From JBBATK01 sp046297095 (GTDB taxonomy: Bacteria; Bacteroidota; Ignavibacteria; Kapaibacteriales; NICIL-2), in NCBI GenBank assembly GCA_046297095.1, contig JBKCNS010000022.1, positions 62,001 through 126,000 on the forward strand: 64,000 nt of DNA, written 5' to 3'. Under the pieces are notes generated by a model. It was given only the letters and a program-made list of their open reading frames with translations. It searched no databases and was not told the origin of the DNA. Below are positions 17,377 to 25,260 of this stretch, piece by piece. A program made the position numbers and the translations under genes. Each line of letters begins with the position of its first letter. Within the stretch, counting starts at the first letter, position 1.

Positions 17377-17730
17377 CTATGCGCGGGGCGGATGGAAAAT
17401 GGAATGTAGTCGTAGGGACCGTAAACTGCCTGAGGGTCGGATGCTAAACCAATGCGGCGACGGAACACTTGCAACCAGGCAATAGGAATAAACCGGTTCT
17501 GTACTCTGCGTGCTCTCGGCAATCTTTACCACACTGCAGGCGCCATGAAAACCCTTGGAAGCATCCTCGATGGCATGTACAAACGAAGTTCCGTTCGAGG
17601 TATCACACGCAGTGGTGTAGAAAAGCACGATGTCGTGCTTTTCGAATGTATACAGAGTCCAAATCACCAGCGGACTTACTGAATACACCATCACAACCAG
17701 CGTGAGTATTTTCAAGCCCAAGTGTTTCAT
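17377..17730 (-). CDS. Small membrane-anchored hypothetical protein
   Basis: A 117-residue open frame. Residues 5-28 form a hydrophobic segment (LKILTLVVMVYSVSPLVIWTL), followed by a short Cys-containing region (YTTACDTSNGTSF) with no family I recognise. It is an uncertain gene: a 24-bp perfect palindrome with terminator-like arms lies inside it, the C-terminal third looks unstructured, and the flanking region has origin-like signals. There is no visible promoter. Confidence 0.4.
   Translation of the reverse strand: MKHLGLKILTLVVMVYSVSPLVIWTLYTFEKHDIVLFYTTACDTSNGTSFVHAIEDASKGFHGACSVVKIAESTQSTEPVYSYCLVASVPSPHWFSIRPSGSLRSLRLHSIFHPPRA
17620..17643. repeat. Perfect 11-bp inverted repeat, 2-bp spacer
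   Basis: The arms GAAAAGCACGA (17620-17630) and TCGTGCTTTTC (17633-17643) are exact reverse complements around tg. As RNA this could fold as a GC stem flanked by A and T runs, that is, a bidirectional intrinsic terminator. As DNA it could be a protein-binding palindrome. It lies in the gene-poor segment before parAB, inside a weak open frame. Confidence 0.7.
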
Positions 17731-17950
17731 GCGGCAAACATACGCCGAAGCGTTGGTTGATTAAATTCTCAAGTGTTTGCCCCCAAAGCATGGCCCCCTG
17801 GGTATAGTACGAAGATGTAAGCAAGAGCTCACTTTTTGGTTTGAGCTTTATGCTACGGAATGGGCGCTTTGCACTATACCGACACAAGGGTGGCAGGAAC
17901 ACGGCGGACTCATCGCATTCTGGTATCAAGATGTGCGGCTTGCAATAACT

Positions 17951-18013
17951 TGAAAGTCAAGCACTTTCAGGGTTATCCACAACCTTTCCCCATATGTTTC
18001 ACAGCTGTTTCAC
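17951..18013. other. Candidate origin/centromere cluster: palindrome, DnaA box, parS half-sites
   Basis: Within 63 bp there are an inverted repeat TGAAAGT/ACTTTCA (17951-17957 and 17963-17969), a consensus DnaA box TTATCCACA (17973-17981), and two copies of TGTTTCAC (17995-18002 and 18006-18013) exactly 11 bp apart. TGTTTCAC is the half-site of the conserved chromosomal parS palindrome, but here the halves are direct repeats, not an inverted pair. The cluster is followed by a promoter element and the NUDIX-parA-parB genes. The individual matches are seen; the origin/centromere role is inference. Confidence 0.4.
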
Positions 18014-18029
18014 GCTTGAAGTGGCTGCG

Positions 18030-18037
18030 TATCTTTG
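18030..18037 (+). promoter_or_regulatory. Candidate -7 promoter element (TATCTTTG) for the NUDIX-parA-parB run
   Basis: TATCTTTG matches TAnnTTTG exactly, 60 bp before the NUDIX gene start. The parS-like half-sites lie just upstream, where ParB or another binder could regulate this promoter. Confidence 0.5.
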
Positions 18038-18096
18038 GCCGGCCTATGCACTTGATAATGAAGGCAAAGGCACATCGTAAAGGGTAGCAGTTTACG

Positions 18097-18720
18097 ATGG
18101 TTTTCAGGTGGTTTTCTTCAGCGGTTTACGGCGTGTATTCGTTTGCGCATTATTCTATGGTTCCTAAATGGGAGACGGTTGGGCAACGCCCGGGTGGCGA
18201 GTACAGAATCTTCCGAACGGATATTGTGCAACGTCGTCACCCCGTGCATTTACACGTGAGTGAATTCGTGGTAGTGCACCCGCACTCGTGGGTTAACATT
18301 CTACCCATTACGCCGGAGAACGAGGTGGTGATGATCCATCAATACCGTCATGGTATCGACGATGTTACGCTGGAGATTCCGGGAGGAATGGTAGAGCCCG
18401 GTGAAGATCCGCGGGAAGCGGGCATGCGTGAATGCACCGAAGAGACCGGCTTCGCGGGAATAGAAAGGGCAGAGTATCTGGGAGAGGTTCACCCCAATCC
18501 CGCATTTCTCAGCAATACCTGTTATTCCTACGTGTGGTTGAATTGTACGCTTCACAGTGAGCAGAAGTTGGATAGAAACGAAGATATAGTGGTAGAGAAG
18601 ATACCGCTGGAACACGTGGCGGAGTTGATTCGAAGCGGACGCATTGCACATTCGTTGGTGCTCAACGCGTTTATGCTGTACTGGATGAATCCTGCTTTTA
18701 CAAACAAGATGTTTTCGTAG
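18097..18720 (+). CDS. NUDIX hydrolase (ADP-ribose pyrophosphatase type)
   Basis: A 207-residue NUDIX protein. The Nudix box occupies residues 96-119, with GGMVEPGEDPREAG followed by RECTEETGF, which keeps the required Gly, Arg-Glu and EE-x-G residues. The upstream IHQYRHG and downstream EYLGEVHPNPAFLSNTC fit the ADP-ribose/nucleoside-diphosphate-sugar subgroup. It probably hydrolyses a nucleotide-sugar or ADP-ribose to a monophosphate pair. Met21 (18157) is a possible later start because the first 20 residues are unusual. Ends 6 bp before parA, so co-transcription with parAB is likely. Confidence 0.88.
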   Translation: MVFRWFSSAVYGVYSFAHYSMVPKWETVGQRPGGEYRIFRTDIVQRRHPVHLHVSEFVVVHPHSWVNILPITPENEVVMIHQYRHGIDDVTLEIPGGMVEPGEDPREAGMRECTEETGFAGIERAEYLGEVHPNPAFLSNTCYSYVWLNCTLHSEQKLDRNEDIVVEKIPLEHVAELIRSGRIAHSLVLNAFMLYWMNPAFTNKMFS

Positions 18721-18726
18721 AAACGC

Positions 18727-19506
18727 ATGGCAAAAATTATAGCGGTTGCAAATCAAAAAGGCGGTGTGGGCAAGACCACCACTGCAGTAAATCTCTCGGC
18801 CTCGCTGGCTGCGGCAGAGAAGCGTACCTTGATGATCGACATCGATCCCCAAGCCAACGCCTCCAACGGTTTAGGAGTGAATACCAAAGAGATACAGCAA
18901 AGTATCTACGAGGTGCTGATCAACGGCGTGCCCGCATCGGAAGCTGTGGTGAGTACGGAAATGCCATTCCTGGAGATCATTCCTTCGCACATCAACTTGG
19001 TTGGAGCGGAAATTGAACTGGTAGAGGTAGAGAATAGGGAAATGGCCTTGAAGCGAGCATTGCAAACCATCAGAGATCACTACGATTTTATCATTATCGA
19101 TTGTCCGCCATCGCTGGGATTGCTCACACTGAATGCGTTGACCGCGGCCGATACCGTGCTCATACCGGTGCAGTGCGAATACTATGCCCTGGAAGGGTTA
19201 GGGCAACTGCTTCACACCATCTCTATCGTTAAGCGCCACCTCAATACTTCATTGGAATTGGAAGGTGTGCTTCTTACGATGTTCGATTCCCGATTACGAC
19301 TGTCGAATCAGGTGCTCGAAGAAGTTCGCAGCCACTTTGGTGAGCGTGCTTGCCAAACGGTGATCAATCGCAATGTACGATTAGCGGAAGCTCCAAGCCA
19401 CGGCAAGCCGGTGATTCTCTATGATGCCGTGAGCCAAGGAGCCAGAAATTATCTGGAGCTTGCCGGTGAGATTCTGGAACGTAACGGCATGATGCAGCCG
19501 GCCTAA
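18727..19506 (+). CDS. parA: Chromosome-partitioning ATPase ParA (Soj)
   Basis: A 259-residue ParA/MinD-type ATPase with the deviant Walker A motif KGGVGKTTT (11-19), IDIDPQANAS (Walker A' region) and DCPPSLGLLTLNAL (Walker B). It binds DNA non-specifically in its ATP form and works with ParB to segregate the origin region. The size and absence of an N-terminal HTH fit chromosomal Soj rather than plasmid ParA. It is followed by parB 83 bp later; the gap holds a hairpin. Confidence 0.96.
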   Translation: MAKIIAVANQKGGVGKTTTAVNLSASLAAAEKRTLMIDIDPQANASNGLGVNTKEIQQSIYEVLINGVPASEAVVSTEMPFLEIIPSHINLVGAEIELVEVENREMALKRALQTIRDHYDFIIIDCPPSLGLLTLNALTAADTVLIPVQCEYYALEGLGQLLHTISIVKRHLNTSLELEGVLLTMFDSRLRLSNQVLEEVRSHFGERACQTVINRNVRLAEAPSHGKPVILYDAVSQGARNYLELAGEILERNGMMQPA

Positions 19507-19522
19507 GGTACTGGTTGTTAGC

Positions 19523-19555
19523 CGGGCAAGAGTTTTCCTTCATGAACATTGCCCG
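19523..19555 (+). promoter_or_regulatory. Inverted repeat in the parA-parB spacer
   Basis: CGGGCAA (19523-19529) and TTGCCCG (19549-19555) are exact reverse complements separated by 19 nt. It sits between the parA stop and the parB ATG, so it could adjust parB translation or transcription. No T-run follows. Confidence 0.35.
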
Positions 19556-19589
19556 CGGTGCAATTCTCTATTAACACACGAGAAGTTCA

Positions 19590-20537
19590 ATGAAAACGCA
19601 TGGATTAGGTAAAGGGTTGGGGGCATTGATTCCCAAACCGGAGCCCAAAGAAACAGACGCAGTTCAAACCCCAAGCACGCAGAGTGCCGATGCAGGAGTG
19701 GCGCATGTAGACATCACGAAAATTCGCCCTAATCGCTTTCAACCGCGGGTGGATTTCGATCCCACTGCGCTCGAAGAGTTAACATCATCGATTCGGGAAA
19801 AAGGCGTGATACAGCCGGTAACGGTTCGCCGAATCCCGGGTGGATATGAACTGGTAGCGGGCGAGCGGCGCGTGCGTGCATCCATCGAAGCCGGTCTGGC
19901 TAATATCCCCGCCTATGTGCTGGATGTTGGTACCGACGCCGACATGCTGGAGCTCGCCATTATCGAAAATGTTCAGCGTGAGAATCTCAATCCCATTGAA
20001 GTTGCGCTGGGATACGAGCGGCTCATTCAGGAGTGCGGCCTCACGCAGGAAGAAGTAGCGGAAAAAGTGGGTAAAGATCGATCCACCGTAACCAACTTTT
20101 TACGACTTCTCAAACTCGGCACAGCGGCACAGGAAGCATTGCGGAGCCGGTCGCTCACCATGGGTCATGCTAGGGCGCTTCTGGGCATCAGCATGCCGGA
20201 GATTCAGGACGAACTTGTTCGCGAAATCGAGAAGCGTCAGCTATCTGTTCGAGCCACAGAACAGCTGGTGAAAGACATAACCGCCGGCAAGGGTAAAGAC
20301 AAGTCCAAGCGCTCAGGGGCAAAGACTACTGCATCCGGTTCGGGAGAACGCCCGGAGGTAACCACAACACTCACGGATATAGAAGCGCAGTTACGAACCG
20401 TATTCGGCACGCAGGTTCACGTTCGCACAAAGAATGATTCCGGTGCAGGATCAATAGAGATAGTATTCTATTCCTTGGAAGATCTTGAGCGGCTTATAGA
20501 GTTGTTTGCGGTGGTTGAACAGTCGCAAAAATCCTAG
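19590..20537 (+). CDS. parB: Chromosome-partitioning protein ParB (Spo0J)
   Basis: A 315-residue ParB. The N-terminal start KGLGALIP is the usual ParA-interacting segment. The CTP-binding/ParB-N domain covers about 38-130 with GERRVRA (91-97) and ENVQRENLNPIE (127-138). A helix-turn-helix for parS recognition follows (TQEEVAEKVGKDRSTVTNFL, 152-171). A basic linker (SKRSG) leads to the C-terminal dimer domain. ParB loads at parS and spreads as a CTP-dependent clamp. The nearest parS-like half-sites are at 17995-18013; a full inverted parS was not noticed elsewhere in the window. Confidence 0.96.
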   Translation: MKTHGLGKGLGALIPKPEPKETDAVQTPSTQSADAGVAHVDITKIRPNRFQPRVDFDPTALEELTSSIREKGVIQPVTVRRIPGGYELVAGERRVRASIEAGLANIPAYVLDVGTDADMLELAIIENVQRENLNPIEVALGYERLIQECGLTQEEVAEKVGKDRSTVTNFLRLLKLGTAAQEALRSRSLTMGHARALLGISMPEIQDELVREIEKRQLSVRATEQLVKDITAGKGKDKSKRSGAKTTASGSGERPEVTTTLTDIEAQLRTVFGTQVHVRTKNDSGAGSIEIVFYSLEDLERLIELFAVVEQSQKS

Positions 20538-20590
20538 TACACAGAGAGATTCTGCGAAACACACCAATCACCACGAGGCAACATTAACGC

Positions 20591-21001
20591 ATGACTACTC
20601 CTGCCAAAACCATCGTTCACCGATATCCGTATCGAGTTCGCTACGCAGATACGGACACCATGCACTACATGTATAATGGCCAGTATCTTACCCTCTTCGA
20701 AATTGGAAGAACGGAGTTATTACGCTCTATAGGGTTGCCGTATTCGGAGCTTGAGAGAAGCGGTTTTTTACTGCCGGTAATGGAAGCCCACGTGCAGTAT
20801 AAGCAGCCGGCCTTTTACGACGATGATTTAACAATCGAGACCACCTTCACCGGGGAGCGGTCGGCCTCTATAACTATGCACTATCGTATATTGCGCGGCG
20901 ACGAACTTATCGCCCAAGGAAGCACCAAGCACTGTTTTGTGGACGCCGAAAAGCGTGTCCCGGTGCGGCCTCCAAGTGAGTTTGTGCGAATGGTGTCGTA
21001 G
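20591..21001 (+). CDS. Acyl-CoA thioesterase of the YbgC/4HBT family
   Basis: A 136-residue hotdog-fold protein. The N-terminal RYADTDTMHYMYNGQYLTLF segment keeps the catalytic Asp and the family-typical N-x-x-Y-L-x-x-F-E pattern (EIGRTELLRSIG). It probably hydrolyses short or medium acyl-CoA or acyl-ACP thioesters. It lies 53 bp after parB and may be read through from it. The substrate cannot be told from sequence. Confidence 0.88.
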   Translation: MTTPAKTIVHRYPYRVRYADTDTMHYMYNGQYLTLFEIGRTELLRSIGLPYSELERSGFLLPVMEAHVQYKQPAFYDDDLTIETTFTGERSASITMHYRILRGDELIAQGSTKHCFVDAEKRVPVRPPSEFVRMVS

Positions 21002-21101
21002 TTGTTTTCTTTTCGGGCAGCCCGGCAGTTTTCTCTGTTTCATGATTCCGCTTTTGATGAATCTTCTTTACAGCGTATTTACATTTTTCTCTGTATCCGT
21101 G

Positions 21102-22049
21102 ATGAAACGTAGCGCTGTGTTCGTTGTGTTGCTTGCCTTAACGTTACAGGTTGGTGCCCAAACCTATTCTCCCTATCAGTTTTTGCGTGTGAATACCTCA
21201 GCCCGTGCAGCTGCTTTGGCCGAGGCCACGGTTGCGTCTGTCGAGGACACCACGTACAACATGCTCAACCCCGCGAGCGGTTTCTTTACACCGGCGGGTA
21301 AGTTTTCTGCCACCTTCATTAAACACGTGGCCGACATCAACGGCGGCGTGGCGGGCTACACGATGGAGTCCGTAAAGAAGGCCAAATTGACCTTCTTTGC
21401 ATCGTATATGTCGTTGGGAAGTTTCGAGGGTCGCGATGCATTTGGCAATGCCACCGGGCGTACACTCACAGCGGGAGCGCTCTCGATGAATGCAATGTAT
21501 TCACAGGAGATTGATAGCGGTTTTCATGCAGGTGTGGGAGTGAATCTCATCTCTGCGCAATATCCCGATGTGCAGTCCACCGGTATAGCCTTGAGCGGCG
21601 GTTTACTGTATCACATACCCAATTCCCGATGGAACATGGGGTTGAGCATTCTCAATGTAGGAACACAACTCAGCAAGGTGGGCAACAACTCCGAGCCGCT
21701 TCCTACGGATGTGCGCCTGGGTGCAACACATCGCTTGCGCGGACTGCCGTTGCTGTTCAATTTTTCGTTTCATCACTTGGCAGAGCGCAATGTTGCTCTG
21801 TTCGACGGCTTCAAGAATTTCTCCGTTGGCGGCGAGTTCTACTTGGGAAAAGTTCTTCAGCTTCGCATTGGATATAACAATACGCTACGCAGGGCCTCGT
21901 CCTTCCCGGTGAGTTCTCGCTTTGCCGGAATCAGCGTGGGCGCAGGAATTATTACGAAAAAGATTAATCTGGACTATGCCGTGACGAATATGATGAGTGG
22001 TGTGATGGTACACCGGCTCAGTATTCAGGCATCAGTAGATTCGTTGTAG
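21102..22049 (+). CDS. PorV/PorQ-like outer-membrane beta-barrel protein
   Basis: A 315-residue exported barrel starting MKRSAVFVVLLALTLQVGAQ, with cleavage near GAQ. The mature start FLRVNTSARAAALAEATVAS with NMLNPASG is typical of the PorV/PorQ family linked to the type IX secretion system. The rest alternates hydrophobic strands. Proteins of this family shuttle or dock secreted cargo at the outer membrane. Closer to PorQ than PorV by recollection only. The ATG at 21102 fits the signal peptide; in-frame ATGs at 20937 and 21042 would add a leader overlapping the previous gene. It supports the sorting-domain proteins elsewhere in the window. Confidence 0.78.
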   Translation: MKRSAVFVVLLALTLQVGAQTYSPYQFLRVNTSARAAALAEATVASVEDTTYNMLNPASGFFTPAGKFSATFIKHVADINGGVAGYTMESVKKAKLTFFASYMSLGSFEGRDAFGNATGRTLTAGALSMNAMYSQEIDSGFHAGVGVNLISAQYPDVQSTGIALSGGLLYHIPNSRWNMGLSILNVGTQLSKVGNNSEPLPTDVRLGATHRLRGLPLLFNFSFHHLAERNVALFDGFKNFSVGGEFYLGKVLQLRIGYNNTLRRASSFPVSSRFAGISVGAGIITKKINLDYAVTNMMSGVMVHRLSIQASVDSL

Positions 22050-22289
22050 CTTATATCCTGTGCTCTTCAGCCGATAATGGTACAGGATAGGGACGGTGCA
22101 TCACATCCGCTCACCTGTGCCTTCGGCGGGTGTCGGTAACAGGTGCTGGCGCAATTTTCGAAAAAGAGCAGTAAATTGCCGTCCGAAAGGCGGCCGTGGC
22201 CGTAGATAGTGTGTGATACGTGTACGACGCGCGTATGTCATACAAGTAATTAGCTAACAGGATGTCCAATTTCATTTACAGGAGATAGT
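22050..22289. other. Intergenic region before the small exported protein gene
   Basis: No gene is supported. It ends with a strong ribosome-binding site (AGGAG) 6 bp before the ATG at 22290. GC-rich short repeats (ggccgtggccg) are present but no clear promoter or terminator. Confidence 0.5.
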
Positions 22290-22718
22290 ATGGTAAGACT
22301 ACTTACCCGAACAGCGTTGATCGTGTGTGCACTTGTTGTAGCAGCACCCGTTGTAACCCGCGCTCAAGCGCCTGCCAAGCAACAAGAGGCAGACAAAAAG
22401 CCCCAAACCGTTAAGCCCCAAATGACACTTGGCGATTTGGCATTTACCCTTCAAACGCTCGCAACGGTAAATATCACCGGAGCTGAAGTTGAAGCGTATG
22501 TGGATGTAAAGAACACCTTCATGAAAGTGTTCGAACAAGCACAAAAGGACCAGAAGAAGGAAAGCGATACGGTATCCATCGAGATGACCATTCTTACAGC
22601 AAACAATTTCTTGGAATTGTTCAAGCGCGCAAACCTTCAAGGTGCAGCAGCAGAACGCTTCCTTGCGGTAAAGAATGCGCTGTATGCATCAGCTCCGCAA
22701 CAACCGGCAGGAAAGTAA
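22290..22718 (+). CDS. Small exported protein, unknown function
   Basis: A 142-residue protein with a signal peptide (LIVCALVVAAPVVTRAQA) and a Lys/Gln/Pro-rich linker, then a helical domain (MTLGDLAFTLQTLATVNITGAEVEAYVDVKN, in parts up to residue 130) ending in a short Pro/Gln tail. I recognise no family. It has a clear AGGAG ribosome-binding site and is followed by a strong intrinsic terminator, so it is an independently expressed, probably abundant, periplasmic or surface protein. Confidence 0.75.
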   Translation: MVRLLTRTALIVCALVVAAPVVTRAQAPAKQQEADKKPQTVKPQMTLGDLAFTLQTLATVNITGAEVEAYVDVKNTFMKVFEQAQKDQKKESDTVSIEMTILTANNFLELFKRANLQGAAAERFLAVKNALYASAPQQPAGK

Positions 22719-22774
22719 TCTCAGGCGGGGCAATCCCTGCTCTGAATGAACACGTGATGGTCGCACATGTAATG

Positions 22775-22810
22775 AACGCCATTGGCCCGAGCCGGTGGCG
22801 TTTTTCTTTT
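22775..22810 (+). terminator. Intrinsic terminator
   Basis: AACGCCA (22775-22781) pairs with TGGCGTT (22796-22802), with further internal GGC/GCC pairing, and is followed by a T-rich run to 22810. It ends the small exported protein gene; the convergent ftsX gene stops at 22869. Confidence 0.85.
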
Positions 22811-22868
22811 GTGTCCATGCCTTACATGAGAGGAAGAGTGAAGAAGAGCCACGCGTTTGTGGATGGCT

Positions 22869-23720
22869 CTATGCGCGAGCACGGGAAAAGCGGGTAACAA
22901 GAAGAACGCACACAAGCACCACCGCCGCGCTAATACCCAGCAAGGTGTTCACCGGCACTGCCACGGGCAGAATCCACAGCTGCTGCACCTGAGGCGCAAT
23001 CAAACTCATTGCCGCCACGCCACTGCCGATACCAATTACCGATACCAGCAGATTGCGCCAGAAAAATGAACGCAACGCAAAGAATTTTGTGGCACCCATG
23101 AAATCGAAAAGTGCAAGGTCGTCGGGGGTGAGATACAACGCCGAGCGCAAGGCCGACGACAACAACAGAAGGATGCATAGCCCGCACAACACGCACACTA
23201 CGCTCACACGTCCAACTATAGATGACTGCATCTCTAACACAGATCTAAGCACATCGGATGGATAGGTTACTTCATCGGGCACTACAAGCAGAGCCGAGCA
23301 TTGCCGGTATACGGTCATAAAGCTCTCTGCATTGATTGATCCTTGAATAAGCCGCACGCGCAAGGTATGAGAAAAGGGATTCTCCGGAACAACTTCCGAT
23401 ATCTCCACTCCGTAGCGCTGAGTAAACTCGCGTTGCCACATTTCGGGCGTGATCACTTGAACTTCCGCTACCGGCCAGACCGATCGCAGAGTGTTGGCTG
23501 CGCGGTATGCCGAAGCCGCATCCTCCATAGGGTTCAGCACCACCGATATCAGCAGCTCGCTTTCCTTTTCCCGAAGGGCACTCCAGGAGCGTTCGTAAAA
23601 CCACATGGCGCCGAAGGCAACAGCCACGCACACTGCAGTAACGAGCGCAAGCCGAATCGAGGTGAACGGTGATGAAACAAAACTACGCCAACCTATAGAC
23701 CAATGAAACGATCGTGCCAT
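22869..23720 (-). CDS. ftsX: Cell-division ABC permease FtsX
   Basis: A 283-residue FtsX. It has one N-terminal membrane helix (about 23-43), a periplasmic domain with the family motif ENPFSHTLRVRL (about 121-132), and three C-terminal helices with the MacB/FtsX-like LFDFMGATKFFALRSFFWRN. With FtsE it controls peptidoglycan hydrolases at the septum. No ftsE is adjacent here. Downstream of the flippase and heparinase-like genes on the same strand, with a 103-bp gap that contains imperfect gatgattc repeats. Confidence 0.9.
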   Translation of the reverse strand: MARSFHWSIGWRSFVSSPFTSIRLALVTAVCVAVAFGAMWFYERSWSALREKESELLISVVLNPMEDAASAYRAANTLRSVWPVAEVQVITPEMWQREFTQRYGVEISEVVPENPFSHTLRVRLIQGSINAESFMTVYRQCSALLVVPDEVTYPSDVLRSVLEMQSSIVGRVSVVCVLCGLCILLLLSSALRSALYLTPDDLALFDFMGATKFFALRSFFWRNLLVSVIGIGSGVAAMSLIAPQVQQLWILPVAVPVNTLLGISAAVVLVCVLLVTRFSRARA

Positions 23721-23823
23721 GAATGATGTGATTGCTGAGATTCTGCGATTAGATGATTCGATGATTCTATAAATACTGACGTACTGAGCTCCTGCATATC
23801 AGCGGGCGGCGTCATGAGCATCT

Positions 23824-25260
23824 CTACACATCCGTGCGGTTTCGTCTGGATTGCAGAGCGGCCATTGCGTCAGGTACTGTGCGGAACAACTGCGACATTC
23901 GGAAATGCAGGTCGGCTCGCACACTGAAGATAAGCAGCACTGCGAAGGTAACAGTGTACGTGACTACTCCCAGGGAAATCAGTTCCTCGGCATGAGCCAT
24001 GCCGGTGAAGATGAAGGTGGCAATACCTACCAGAGAACTAAATAGCACCATGCCAAGAAGCTTCCACACTTTGTGTAACGCAAGGTCTACCGACTGCAGA
24101 ATAAACAGCGGCAAGAACACGGCTCCCAGTATCATCACATTGAACTGGCGCACGACCGGGGCATACTGGGGACCCAAAAACTGAACGATGAGACTTGTGC
24201 CGCCAAACTCCAAAATCAATACGCCGGGTACAGTGATGACAACTAAAAGAGAAATAGCCTTAGAGAACACCGTGATAATCTGGTCTTTACGATCCGTTGC
24301 CAACAATTTTACCGCTGTAGGATACATGAGTGCAATACCGGCATCCGTGACGGTTTCGAACAATCTATACAGCATCTTCGTGGAGTTGTACACGCCGGCA
24401 GCAGCGGTACCGAAGAATGGCTGCACCAAGAAGACATCGAGCTGGCGAATGGAGTGATTCACTGCCATCATTAATGCCTGCGGTAGTCCAAAGTGCAGTA
24501 TCTGAGCCACCTTCAGGGTGCCCACACGGCGAAACACCAACACATCTTTGGCACAAATAAGTGCCACCACAGAGCTTGCCGCTACTCCACCAAGCGCAAT
24601 CACTTTCATGTCTTCATACGAGTTAAACTCGCCGCGCAGCATTATCGTTGCGGTGATTGCTCCCATACCTGCAAACCAAGCCAGATCCACAAGAAACACA
24701 TCGCGCATGCGAAGATCGCGCATCAGAAGCTTCAGCCCCATTGCTCTGGGTAATGTGAGCAACACAAACAGTGGCAAGGTATCGGCTATGTCCGCAAAGC
24801 GTGGTTCGTTGAAAAGCATGGCTAATGGCGATTGAAACACCATCACTGCCAGCGAGATTCCCAGGGCAATACACAGCAAAAAGATCAGCGTCAGGTAATT
24901 CACCCGCCCGCGGTCTTCAGGGTCTACACCGAATTGAATAATAGACTGTAGAGCAGAGCCATCGCAAATGATGAAAATCCACGTCTGCAAAGTAACAAGC
25001 TGCGCAGCCAATCCCCATTCCTCCGGTGCAAGAAGGCGAATCTGCAGAAGCGTCACGAATCCGTATGCGATAAACAGTACTTTATCGAGTGCGGTCCACG
25101 AGAGTTTAGAGAGGTGATGTCGGAAATCCACGATGCGTGCTGATGATGCGAACTGATGATGCGAACTGATGATGCAAACTGATGATGCGAACTGACGTTC
25201 TATGCTGAGCTTATGTTCAGATGCTGCGCTGCAATTTACGGGTGACTTATTTCTCTGCAA
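23824..25260 (-). CDS. Polysaccharide flippase (Wzx/MATE-like)
   Basis: A flippase of up to 478 residues with 12-14 hydrophobic helices. The conserved part begins VDFRHHLSKLSWTALDKVLF and includes RLLAPEEWGLAAQLVTLQT and LFIFTG-type late helices. Start uncertain: the only upstream ATG (25260) overlaps the end of the heparinase gene and would encode a tail derived from a 13-bp tandem repeat, while a GTG at 25131 starts exactly at the conserved region. It is coupled in position to the heparinase-like gene, so both probably belong to one polysaccharide locus. Confidence 0.82.
   Translation of the reverse strand: MQRNKSPVNCSAASEHKLSIERQFASSVCIISSHHQFASSARIVDFRHHLSKLSWTALDKVLFIAYGFVTLLQIRLLAPEEWGLAAQLVTLQTWIFIICDGSALQSIIQFGVDPEDRGRVNYLTLIFLLCIALGISLAVMVFQSPLAMLFNEPRFADIADTLPLFVLLTLPRAMGLKLLMRDLRMRDVFLVDLAWFAGMGAITATIMLRGEFNSYEDMKVIALGGVAASSVVALICAKDVLVFRRVGTLKVAQILHFGLPQALMMAVNHSIRQLDVFLVQPFFGTAAAGVYNSTKMLYRLFETVTDAGIALMYPTAVKLLATDRKDQIITVFSKAISLLVVITVPGVLILEFGGTSLIVQFLGPQYAPVVRQFNVMILGAVFLPLFILQSVDLALHKVWKLLGMVLFSSLVGIATFIFTGMAHAEELISLGVVTYTVTFAVLLIFSVRADLHFRMSQLFRTVPDAMAALQSRRNRTDV
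25141..25192. repeat. Tandem repeat, 13 bp x 4
   Basis: Four units of tgatgatgcgaac, one with a single change, lie between the heparinase stop and the conserved start of the flippase. The 13-bp period is not a multiple of three, so copy-number change would shift the frame of any leader peptide and could act as an on/off switch if the upstream ATG is used. Confidence 0.9.
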
